Source: Tubulanus polymorphus | Lineage: Eukaryota; Nemertea; Palaeonemertea; Tubulaniformes; Tubulanidae | Direction of reading: 5' to 3' | Assembly (NCBI RefSeq): GCF_964204645.1 | Contig: NC_134031.1 | Coordinates: 18,721,307-18,785,306 of the forward strand | DNA length: 64,000 bases | Shown: positions 24,527 to 37,100 of the stretch, piece by piece | Layout of the letters: the number at the start of each line of letters is the position of its first letter | How positions within the stretch are numbered: the first letter of the stretch is position 1 | The notes under the pieces: generated by a model | Told to the model about the DNA's origin: nothing | The model's database searches: none | The model's input: only the letters and a program-made list of their open reading frames with translations | Translations under genes and position numbers: made by a program

Positions 24527-25056
24527 TCCGTCTATTCGCTGTTTTAGTTTAGCTTAGGCAGGTTTCGATTGAACGTACTCCGGTTTTTAGGAATATCAGT
24601 TGCGGATTGTACTAATTCTCTACCGGCCGTTTCAATCGGAATCGGAATTCCGGAATTTGTTCCGAGCGGAATACACTCTACTTATTCGGTAGAGACCGAT
24701 CGAAACCTGCCTTTAACACCATGAATGGCACAATGAATGGATAACAACAATATAAGCTGTGTGGAATACCGTAATGAAAAAGCGTCAACAGGGGGCGCTT
24801 ATCGACGGGCACGTGCACTCTTAAACTCCGTTTTACGCTATTAACCGTTCTAGTCGCCATTTTGAGCTCCTCGACGCGCGCCACTATCGTACAAAATGAA
24901 AAGAAATCCCAATAAGTCGCGCCGCTTTCCTTTTTAAAAGCGTTCTCAAAACACCGTTCAACATCACTATCACGCGACAAAAATGGACGTTTGTCGCGGA
25001 AATTCATCATCGCCCGTCCGTCCGTCGGTTTATATCATACACACCAGGGGTCGCTA

Positions 25057-25389
25057 CTAGCATAATACCATTTTACTCTGACCCATTTGTTCGTCTTTCG
25101 GATTGTAACCCATGTTCTTGCGTTGTAAGAACATGTGGATTTCCCTAAACGTCGGCCGACTGAGTTCGCAACGGTTCCAGCACTCGCGCATCAAATCGTA
25201 AATCTCCTTCGGACAGTTCGCGGGAATCGGCAAGTAGATCTCTTGCCCCGACTGTCGGTAAAAGTGACCACAGTTTTCGATGACCTGCTCATCGGTCAAG
25301 TGTTCGTACGGTTGTATTTTAGCGAATGTGAGTATTTCCCACAATGTCACCGCAAATGACCAGATATCACTCTTTGTTGTGAATTTACC
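25057..25389 (-). CDS. DDR: DDR exon 12 (visible): C-terminal kinase lobe and stop
   Basis: It begins [18 protein letters not shown] after a TTTTTCAG acceptor. It contains [20 protein letters not shown], typical of DDR kinases, and [12 protein letters not shown]. It ends KMVLC-TAG after about 16 residues beyond the kinase fold, slightly longer than vertebrate DDR2. Confidence 0.95.
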   Translation of the reverse strand, partial: GKFTTKSDIWSFAVTLWEILTFAKIQPYEHLTDEQVIENCGHFYRQSGQEIYLPIPANCPKEIYDLMRECWNRCELSRPTFREIHMFLQRKNMGYNPKDEQMGQSKMVLC

Positions 25390-28300
25390 CTGAAAAACAC
25401 GAAAATGGAAACGCAAATTTAGAAAGGTTCGAACGATGAAGAAGAATTTAAAGTATACCTCGAGTAAAGTTTAACCCCAGAAGAAAGAACCGGATTTTTT
25501 ACGCAAAAATGCCAACTTTTATACGATGACGTAGGGTACATGAATTTCATCCACTCGATTCATTGATACCGTTGACTGTTGCGCTCGCCAGGGATCTGAT
25601 TGCCTTAGATTTTCATGTGCCTCCCACAATCTTAAACTTCTCCACTCTAATTTAAGCGATGATCACCCATCCTCGCCGCAACTTCCCTGGAATTACTGTC
25701 TCCAACAGAGACCCGTCGGTCCCTCGAGATCCGAGGCAAGCGGGTCTATCTATCGAAGGTACTTACTAATAATATCGACTCCCAGGCCATCCATCGTATC
25801 GGTAAAACAGCCCGGCCTTCAATTCGATAATAATCCGCTGAATACAGACTTCGACTCATACCGAAGTCTGATATTTTGATTGTATACAAATGTCCGACGA
25901 GACAGTTCCGCGTAGCCAAGTCGCGATGCACCATGTTTTGTGACTCTAAGTACTTCATTCCGGACGCGATTTGATTCGCGATGTAAATCAGACAACCGTA
26001 CCTGAAACAAACGCACAAAATACTCAAAGTCAACACAATACGTGCCAGCAATCAGGAGATCAGTTGACTCGTTTTATGATAACTGCTAAAAAACCTGTAG
26101 TTGAAGAAACTGAAAAATAATTCATGATATTCAGAAATCATGTTCAGAGATACTTTTCTATTTCCCTTTGACTTCAATGATTCAGTAAAATTATGACTAG
26201 TTACTGCTACTAATGATGACTTTCACGACTTTCTCATTCTCAATGACTTTACAATTCAGTAAAATTATGATTAATAACTAGCGATGACTTTCTCATTCTC
26301 AATGACTTCAACGATTCAGTAAAATCATGATTAGCTACTTCTACTAATGACGACTTTCTCATTCTCAATGATGTCAACCATTCAAATCATATAGCGAAAT
26401 TATGATTACCATTCTCATCAACAGTTGTGGGTCAAGTTTCAAGAATGTGTTGAAATGACAAATTTTTATATAAAACACATTTCCATTACAAACAGTAGTC
26501 AAACAGTGGTAATACTAACGTTAGTTCTTTGGCATTCGGTTCTTTAGCCGTAGTGTAAACATTCTCTGGTATGTGATCGCGTAGGAATTGATTTAAATCT
26601 CCGTATTTCATGTATTCGACGATCACGAACGGTGGATCCTCCTTTGAGCAGACGCCGAGAACTCGAACGATATTCGGATCCTTTAAACGCGATAAAATCT
26701 TTATTTCTTTCTGGAAATCGGCCCTTAAAAAAAAATAATTCCGAAGAAACATAAGTTAGAAGGCAAATGACAGCTCCCAACTTTGTGATTCCTTAATGGG
26801 TGGTTTTTACAGAGAACTTTCATTCGTCATGATAACACAATGCTGATGGAACTATAATGAAATGTTAAGTTGGTCTTGCTGTGAAATGGTGCCTATATAC
26901 TCAGTTCCATTGTTGGTTGAATAGGACTGAGAATTAAAATAGTTCATTTTCTATGTTTTAAACGTCAATACATTGAAAATGAACTCACTCATGTGGAACT
27001 GGCTACAGCACCCGGTTCCACAGCGGTCGGTTAGTTTTGATTCTAAAGTTCTAGAGAATTAGTTCATTTCCAATGTTTTTACCCTAGAGTCTGAGTTCCA
27101 CTGAAAACGGAGGAACTGGCTCTCTGCGGTTTATCTTACTCACCTAGCCTGATCACTGGCAAGTTTACGCAGCATTTTAACGGCCACGAGGAGGGAGCGA
27201 GAAGCAGTTCGATTTATCAGAGTATCATCACCCAAAAATTCGACAATATGTTGAGCCTCGGCCAAATGCACCTGCGACGAAAAAATCATATACAAATTTA
27301 GAGAAAAATTCCGAGAAAATTCGACATCATTTCAGAACAGAATAAAAACCCATTACATACGAATTCAAAGGATGAATTATAAAATTTATACATCAAGAAT
27401 TTAAGTCAAAAGTTCAAGGTCAAAACATATCAGCCTCTTTCCAGACGCCTGCCATAAGTCTCTAGAAGGAGTCCGAAACGTAGTGTGTATTTTAATGAAT
27501 TAATGTTGTTTTCAATCTTTTAAATTCGTATACAGCAGATCTCAATTCTAATTCGCATGCAGCGACAACTGGTTCACAACTCACTTCTCCGAATTGTCCT
27601 TCGCCGAGTTTTTCAAGGAATTTTAAATTTTCACGCGGGAATTCGACGATCGTGAAGTCCTCGCTGAAGAGTAGATCGGGATTTGGTACGGCGTACACGT
27701 TACTGCCGCTGACTCCCTGTATGTTCGGCACGTTTATCACTTCCGACGTTGCATAGAACGGATCCTGTTTCTGGATGATCGGCGTTTTCTGATACGGACT
27801 CTCGAACATCGGTTGTTGCGGAGACATCGACACGATCATCGACGATTTCGTAATGTCCGGAATCGCGTAATCGCGACCGGTCGAGTTCAACGTGTTCATT
27901 GTATCGGTGTGATAATCTGAAATAACCGTTAGAGAAGAGATTAGGAACCCTACAGTCTTTAGAACCATGAAACGGTACATGTTAGAGTATAAAATTGGCC
28001 GGGGTAATAATACCAAAAATGTAAAGCGCTCTGAGCAGCCTTGCTGGATTTTGCGCTATATAAGACAAATATTATTATTATCTTTACAGCAAATAACAGA
28101 AATACCAGATCCCTAGTGGATTCTCTGAGTTGATGTGGAAAACCTGGGACAAAATATGGCCAGAAAGGATAGAGGGATCTCACTGCAGATGAATGAACAG
28201 CTGAGGAGAGAATAAGATAGATCCTTTGGTATTGCAGAAAAGCAAAATTTCTGCATCAAAATATATGCAAAAACCTGATAATTTTAAAAGTATTTGGAGC

Positions 28301-31300
28301 CGGGAAGATGATAGTACGAACCTGTAGTCTCTGGTGTTTTGAGTGGAGGTATATCGGGTAGTTTTCGATTGGTCAGCGAATCGTCCAACTCGTGATAAAT
28401 ATCGTTACAGCGTTCGGGATCGATGACGTTACGATGTTCCGATTCCGTATCGGACATCGCGATACTGTTATACATATTACCGTTCGATAGTTTCCCGTTC
28501 ACGGTGATGTTCGGCTGGAAATCGTTCAGATGAATCGTCGTGTTTCGCGTTTCGACCGGTTTGATGTTGCGTCTATTGTTGTTATGTTTTCTCCGTCTGC
28601 TTCGTATGATCACGATTAAAATCCCGATTGCGACGATGACGATAACGATGAATCCGAGAACGCTGCCGATTATGATTCCGATGAACGCGTCGGTTCGTTT
28701 CGGTTTCTTACGAACGTCGATATCGTTTCCTTCGTCTGTCGAATGACTGCCGGCACCTGTTCCAATGAAAACATAGAGATCATTTAAAACCTCACCCCTT
28801 CAATACTGACTAATCAAATTCTCGAAAGTGCTGGAGATAATTTGAAAATTCTAAGAAATTCCACCTAAGTTGAATAATTGGCAAACTGCTATGATGCGTC
28901 TACACCATAGTGCGGTGTATTGTTTGAAAGCAGCTGCCATCTTTCATTAGAGATCAAAACTTATTACTAATAACACCAATACACCGTGATGCGGTGTACT
29001 AAAAGTACATCATCGATTTATACACCGCACTGCGGTGTAGACGCTCTGAAAGGGTTCAAACATGATGGCTGCCTTCATAAAATCTCCCTATGACATCATC
29101 AATTTGGTAAAGAGGGCTACCGTCATGAATTCCCCCAATCATCAAATCACCCCTATTATACCCTTTTGGAAAGATGGCTACCTTCATAAATACCCCTATG
29201 ATGTTATCAAATTGTTTACAAGTGATTTGATCTATTGACCCTTCTAGAAAATTAAGATGCCTTCCATCATAAATCCCTCTATGACATCATCAAATCGACA
29301 ATTTGTGATCTAGTCTACAGACCCATCCAGAAAAGATGTCTATCTCTGCGTCCACACTAAATAACCTAATGACATCATTATCTATTTCAAATCGATAGGT
29401 TATTTTGATGATGACAGATGTAATGGTAGGCTGCCATCTTTTCAAGAATATTATAGATGCCTCTATTGTAAATCAAAGTATATCAATCTTAATTAGACAC
29501 TATGACACAATACAGAATTATAGACTTAATAAAATACAAAGCAATATGAAAATATTCAACAACAAAAAAAACTTGATATAAAAGTGCAATAATTATACAA
29601 AAATCTTATCGAGAATTAATTAAGTGCAAAATTTTATTATCATAATCAACAAATTTCAAAATGATTGGCATGCATTATCCATCATTTGAAGTTTACCATG
29701 AGTAGAAATTTTGGTAGAAATTTGGCAACGGTTTTATCCGCAAAAACTAAATGAAAGTTTTACTTCCGGAAATTTGATGGAATTGCGACAAATTTAGCGT
29801 CAAGATTTTGAACGAAACGTTCCATTATTTCCTTCACTACAACGTGATAGTAAACATCAAATTCTGATGGACAACATAGCAACAACTATTCTACTACTCT
29901 ACAGTACACATTGAACTCTAAACATGCAACATTCATTCATTCATTCATTCATTCATTCATTCATTCCTCACAGACCAGGCACAAATATCCATTCCAAATT
30001 CATTTCATAATCAAGAGCATGAAAAAATATGTTCGTTCAATAATCTGAACATTGAAATCAGGACAAATCACAAAATTGCTTCATTGCTTTTTCCTTGTGG
30101 GAAAATCGAAAGTCGAATTCGAAGAATATTTCGAGGAGAATTTTCTATGAAAAGAATTGGACGCGTTTAGGCATTGAATCCATGCATTTACACACAGATA
30201 TAGGAACAGATAAATAACTCATAAGTGAAAATGAACACATTTATAATCAGTGCGTATTACGATCCATTCATACTAAAACATGGGGGCTGCAAAAATGGGA
30301 AGTATTTTCTCTGGCTCTAGTTTAACAACTACTAATAGTGGAACTAACAATAGCCACCTAGGTCAGCAGCAAATATTTCAACATCAGTTACAGTTTGCCT
30401 ATACTATCAAATCAATTTAAGTTTGATCTTGAAATCTAGTTTCTAGGCAGGGACACTAGTCTACAGTGATAAAAAAAAAGTTTGATTTTGAAATCTAGTT
30501 TCTAGGCAGGGACACTAGTCTACAGTGATAAAAAAAATACTGGTGTCATTTTTTACAAAGTTATTTTCAAAATGTCTTTTAAGCTTATTCTTATTGAAGC
30601 ATCTTAGCATTTTAATTTTTCATGGCTTAAAGCTTATACGAGGATTCAGCTAATTAGGCAACTAATTAAACGGCTAGTTGATTAACTCATGCTTTCTTTC
30701 TAATCCTAAGAAATAGTTTTTTTCTAGATTTTAGATAATGATATGTGCTTCGTAAACCATGCAAGAAGTTTAGATCAATAGGAATAATAGAATAGGATTT
30801 TAGCACCGCTGGAAAAAATAATTTAGCTGATTGAAAAATAATTAAGAGAAAAAAAAACAAATACAAAATGGTTGGGATTTTATAAGGTGAAATTTAAGAT
30901 TTTACGACAATTACATTTGTATTGGGATGATTTTGAAGTAAATTTTTTCTCAAAATTTTGATTTTAAAAGAAATTTAGGACAATTTTAGGGTGGATTGAA
31001 ATGATCTACAGCAGATTTCTAGGGTATAATAATTCTACTGATTCATGCACTATATAAATAGAGAGGGGTGTGTGTGTGGTATTTCTGATTGTTTAAAACT
31101 ACGAAGCCCCCATGTTGTATCATCTCACACGCGTACCAGCAGAGAAGACAGAATAGTTCTTGCCGTTTGGGAATATATCGATTGACAGCACGGAATTGCT
31201 ATCGATCACACTACCATGACGATGATTCGGGGTCACGCGCGTCGTCGGCGTCGTCGTCGGCGGTGGTATCTCCAACGTGAAGTTGCCCTCGGCCGGCGCT

Positions 31301-34057
31301 GAAATTAAAACGACAGAAAAGAATAAATTTTGTGTCAAGGTTAGAGGTTGAAACTATAGCCGCAAACACAGAGATAATTTGGCAGCCACGGATCGGGCCC
31401 GGGTCAAATTTGGCGTTTGCCTAATTAGAGAGCACGTTCACACGTAAACCACTCACTCAATACTGAACAACGTTTAAACAAAGCGAAGTGAGCCACTTCC
31501 AGAACTAGTTGCAATTCAAAAGCAATCATTCGTCCCGTTCTTAAAATTTGGCTTGAGCCTTAAGTTTTTTTAAACTTTATGTATCTTTCTACATTTTTAA
31601 TATATGATCTGATAAGAGCAATAAAATATTTTTCTGAGGAGCGGGGAGGGAAGAGAAGAGGAATAAGGCGGGAGAGAGGGCAAGAGGTGGAGGAAGTTGA
31701 GGGCAGCTGAGAGGTAACGGAGGGAGTAGGGGAGGAGGTGATGAAGAGGGTGAACAGGCTATAGGGGGGTATGGGGGAGAGGAAGGGAGCGGGGAGTAGA
31801 ATTACTTACTAGATTCGAACGACACTTCGCTGATCATGATCCATCGTGCGTCGAACTCCAGTTGTATTTTCACGTAACGTCCGACTCTGTTTTGCAGACG
31901 TATTTTAACGGGACGCGCGAACTCCATCAAGCCGTCGCGCATGTAGCGGTACTCGATCGGCGGCGGGTTGAAATATTTACCGCCGACGCTGAACCAGACC
32001 TGCGCCTTCTTAAACACGCGAACGTCTTTACTGTAGAGATTGTTACAGTGCAATCTGACCGACGTAAAGTTTCGAATCTCGTTAAATTTGAAGATCAACT
32101 CGACGGGTCTCGCGCGAGTCGAATCGTTCTTCCAGCCGACCCATTCGTAACCTTTATATCCGATCCCTTGCGGGTCGAGTCGGAAATTCGACTGTCCCTC
32201 CTGACCGTCGGTGAGCTGTCCGAGCCCGCTCTTCAGGTAGTAGCTGTCCGTTTTGCTCGGATTTTCTTGTTTGATGTCGTAAGTGAAGTCGTGAAGGTCG
32301 ACGTTCGAACCGCGTTTATCTCCCTGCGGCATCTCGTACGATACGACTGCGTCTGAAATTTACCAGAAAAATGCATGAAAATTCTGTTCTATTTTTTTCT
32401 AAATTTATGAAATGAAAATAAGGGATTTCGGGAGAATTAATTTTCAACATTACTCATACATTATCAACAAAAACATAAATGAAAAAAAATTCATCTTAAT
32501 TTTAATTTTATATTGTTTTATATCTAAATTTCATTTTTTTTTTCAAGCGTACGAATATAAAAAGTTTAAAATGCCGGTACATGTAGAATATTCTGTGAAG
32601 TCGCTTGTTTTTAAGATGTAAAATATCAGAAACCATCGGTTTCCTAATATTCCATACAGGCTTTAGATGATCGTGGAATGCTGGTATTCCGTGTGTGTGA
32701 AAGGATGAGAGATTTTCTTTGTGGGATCAGATTTATGCCGAGGTATGCCACACGCCGATGATAAGACAAGATAAACACTGTCTCGGGTTAACAGTCTCCA
32801 CGCAAATTCTAATGGATTCATATCTAAACATACATAAATATCTCTTCCTGTTTCATTAGAATACAGGTCAAGCCAGTTCTTTTTTCTAGTGAACCCTAAA
32901 GCGCGTTTCATAACCCCCTGAAAAATCAACTGGCTTTACTTTTATGTGAATTAAGGGTGATAATATTCATTAGTATGTTTGTTATGAATAAGAAATAATT
33001 GGGTCATCCATAAACGTACTCTTAAGCGCACGTGAATGCATTTTCTCACTGACCAAACTCTAACTGCACCCCTCGCAGTAAAAGGCCTAACTCAAGGGTA
33101 GTTTTTCGCCTGAAAATTAATTTTAACACCTTCACATTCATCATGAACACATGATAAAAATATCAGCGCACATAATTATAACCTTCAGAGGTATGGATAC
33201 ACGTTAAACACTGCCTCGAACCATAACAACGCTGTTCTGGGCGTCTACGAAACTCAATCAGAACTTTTAAATATACGCCTTTTAAATGTTTTAAATCATT
33301 ATTTCATTCATATTAGTTCAATAGGGAGAGACAGTATTAGAATATATACACACGGTCTGGTCTTATGTATTCACGCGTTTTATGATATTGACTTAATTAC
33401 TCAGCGTTTCCTAAAGAATATCGATATTCATCTTATTAACAAACTTAGGAAATCAATTTCTGGTAGAAACGAATTATGTGAAATTCAACACGATATTGGT
33501 AGGAACAGATTGAAAACTATTTCATAACTCATTTTCATTTTCAGGAACCAGTTCCACAGTTTCAGACTGATTTTACTGCAGCAGTATCAAAATTAGCTTA
33601 TTTCCAATGCCTTACGTGACTGAATTCACAACTGTGGAAAGGGACCCAGTTCAACTGCCCTCGGTAAAAATTTCACTGTTTAGGGTTATAACATTGAAAA
33701 TGAACTGATTTCAACTGTAGAATCAAAGTGAACCAGAGATCTACGGAACTCAATCCCGGATCCTTTCAACGATCGAAACATCAAATTCGTAAGTAAGATT
33801 CATCGGGTTCATACGTAATATACTTAAAAGAAAAAACGAAAATATTACACGGGCGATACGAAACACCTCTTTCCCTTTCATTACGGAACGTTTGAAGTAA
33901 GATGATAAAAACTAAACGAATACGAATGTTAAAAGGTAAAGACCCCTGAGGGCAGGCGCGCATAGTTTATGTCATTTCTGTTGTTGCATTAATCAATTTT
34001 CCAATGCTACTCTAAGCCACTATCCATCTATATATACATGTACACATATATATTTTA

Positions 34058-34142
<85 letters not shown>

Positions 34143-37100
34143 TTTCTATACTATATTTTATATATACTTCATAATGAACATATAATGATTGGTTTCCTAT
34201 GCATCGTTATCATTTATAATCATCTGTTAGATATTTTTATTTTACTGCCATTACTGTTTACGCGAGCGAAATAGAACTCTCTCTTTTTATTCTCTGATAA
34301 TAATAGTTATCGCCGGATGAATCAATAACGAATACTGAAATAATTCCATAGATGAGTAGTGGTATGACGTGGTTTTAAAGGTTTCTTACTGTCGGGTCGA
34401 TTTTGTGGTGGACAATTCACGACATATTTAGAATAGTAACCGTGTGGCATCGGTTTATTTAAAATACAAAATATTGGAAAATATTACCGGTAGAAATTAT
34501 TTGTTCAGACGTAACGAGAAAAAAATCAGAAATATACCGCAAAAAATTTGAGGGAATTTTTGTCAAAATAAATCTTGATCGAAGAAATGGAAAAAAAATT
34601 CAGAATAGATTTTTATCGAAAAATTTTGAGATGGAAAAAAAATTGAAAAAGATGGAAGATAATTTTGAAATAGATTTTCATCGAAAAAATTGGAAAAGAT
34701 GGAAAAAAAATTGGAAACAAATTTTCAGCGAAAAAAAAATTGGAAAAGATGGAAAAAAATTTGAAATAGATTTTCAGCGAAAAAAAAATGGAAAAGGATT
34801 TTCATAGAAAAGTAACAAAGCAAAATCCATTTTATCAAAAAATAATTTTGAAAAAAAGTCTAGAAAAAAATGATCATGTAAAAAATTGCCCATATAGGAT
34901 ACATACCAGTCCATTCGCAACCGTACAATTCAACCCTCATACACACTGTACGGGCGTGTACACTGTACGGGACAAATCTTAACCATCTCGCGATCATCGG
35001 AGGCTTCACTTCTCTCAGTTCAGCCAGATACGTGTTACTGTTTCCGTGAAATATCTGAAATTAACGAAAAAATATCAAAAAATGCATTATTTTTGAATTC
35101 GTTGAAAATGTGACCCGCCGTGACAGTCAAACTAGATTATCATCATTTCCAAGGTGAATGCTGACTCTATTTGACGTGCGTGTTAAAAACTTCTCTATTC
35201 GTTTAACGGTAACTGAGTAAAAACTTGAAGATACTTTTTGAAAGCTGCCGACGACGGCACGGACCGGATATTAACCCCGATAGGTAAAATAGAAAAAACG
35301 CTCGGTGAAGCTATTAGCTCACGTGGGGGGATATAGAGGGATGACATGTATCAAATTACGCTTTACCGAGCGCGAATCAAGTTCAATTAGGTCCAAATGG
35401 AGCTAAATTGATTGCGAAATCCATCAGTAGGATTTCTTATCGAGTTCTTTTTCTTATGATGAAAATCCAGATTCCCCGAACGAGTCGTTGTTTCAATTTG
35501 ACCATATCGTGCTTAAATCAATCCACTTCCTATATTTCAAACCTGCGTCTAATTTGAACAGAGTTCAGTTAAAAACTGATTGAAAATGAACTAACTTTAC
35601 GGGGTACTGGCAACGCTACTGTGGCAAGTGAGGATTCAGCGATAATCCACTAGGATTGCTAATAGCACTGGTTTACCGCACGTCAATTTTTCAACTACAT
35701 TTCAAATAAATCCAAATCTAATTTTCTTATTCAATTTTCAGTGTGATCTATACCGAGCGAGAAAGTCAATCTTATATCTATCTGATGACTTGTTTGAGAA
35801 TATTCACATTTGGCATCCTAAAAATCGAATGGCGCCATCTAGCGAGTGCCGGTATCCGATTAACGGGTAAAACCTTCACCGAGAATTGTGGTACTGAATT
35901 CTGCTATCATAAATTCGCAGTTGTGAGCAAATTTCCGTCGCAGGGGTAGGGCAAGGATCGCGATATATCATAATTATCTCTCTCTCTCTCTACTGTCAAT
36001 ATCTACTCATATGAACATCACAATACTAATGTCTATTGTATTCAATACACCGCATAGAGCCGCATTAGTCAATAGAACCTTCTTGATTCGGCCATCAGAT
36101 TCCTGCTAAAGGAGTCTTAATTAACGACTTACTTAACGATTTTCTCAATTAATCGATGTTGTATCTACAGGTCGCGTATACATAATTCATACAGGCAAAT
36201 CTACCGCGGCTAAAATAATTAGCAGTACCACGAAACCTACTGCGGCATGTGAGCTTTCCCGGGTATTGACTTGTTGAGACGTTAGTGAATGAATTGACGT
36301 CATTTACAGAATTGCAGTTTTATAATTGTAGTTATGTGTGAAATGTGTAGAGCCCTCGACTGTAAGAGGCTTCTGTCCTGTTACTACTACATCGTCACAA
36401 ACACATGGCAGATACAACAGTAGCAACTTTCATTATCATATCAAGAGTACATTCATACGACTATTTGAAAATGTATTCGAGACCAGTCAGACCCGTGTAG
36501 TAAGGGCTTTAAATTAAGGTCATTTTCCGGTAGGATCCATTCAGCATTTTTCGGGGAAAACCAGAGAAAAATATCCGTAAAAATGTCATCTCCGGTCCGA
36601 GATCTGGTTCATGAGAGACAAACTCGTCAACATGTCATTTTTGAATTTATGCCTCGGGTCATAATAAGAAAATAGTACATACTTCCAATCAAAATCGTGG
36701 CATGATATTATAGGCTTTTCTAGAATGATTCAAAGTATCAAAGTGTCTCGCACTCTTTGTCATCTTCGCTCAATTCCATTCCAAAATCCAAACCCTCTCC
36801 TCGAAAAGCCACCGCCCTGATTTCAGTTTTGAGAAAAAGGTTTGCGCGATACGCCGTCATTGACAGCCGTAATTGGGGATATGAATTTAGCACGGAATTA
36901 ATGACAGTAAAAGCTTCCGAGATTGAAATAGAAACAGAAAGGAAACATTGAACATGTTTTGCTGTGACAGAACAGTAAACGCCTCTCATTTCCTCATTCT
37001 GTTTTTTTTTCTGTCATGCGCTGATGTCTTAACGCCTTTAATTTGACATTAACAGCGAACGTAGCACGTCCGCGATGACAGAGGCCATTGCGATAAAAAC

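Larger units (their letters stand above)
20739..25056. other. Intergenic stretch and 3' flank of the DDR gene
   Basis: No protein gene recognised. It contains the inverted spacer relative (22155-22204), family A (22606-22703), family B (22712-22822 and 23411-23518) and an (AAT)n tract near 23982-24012. The last 0.5-1 kb is probably DDR 3' UTR. The open frame at 24678-25010 on the minus strand, just after the DDR stop, has no family resemblance. Confidence 0.6.
28757..31136 (-). other. DDR intron with repeats
   Basis: 2.4 kb. It holds a degenerate hairpin element (about 28796-29057), a loose tandem repeat (29050-29420), an (ATTC)n tract (29931-29966) and a 59-bp direct duplication (30419-30537). 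Confidence 0.8.
32353..34906 (-). other. DDR intron with AT-rich repeats
   Basis: 2.55 kb. It includes a family A copy (33543-33655), a (TA)n run (34061-34138) and an A-rich loose repeat 'ggaaaagatggaaaaaaa' at about 34560-34880. No exon seen. Confidence 0.8.

Noticed and set aside
24678-25010. 110-codon minus-strand frame just after the DDR stop codon
   Set aside because: It lies where the DDR 3' UTR should be and has no recognisable similarity.
28540-28746. Plus-strand frame opposite the DDR membrane exon
   Set aside because: A shadow of the real DDR exon, which has a consistent frame and domain match on the minus strand.
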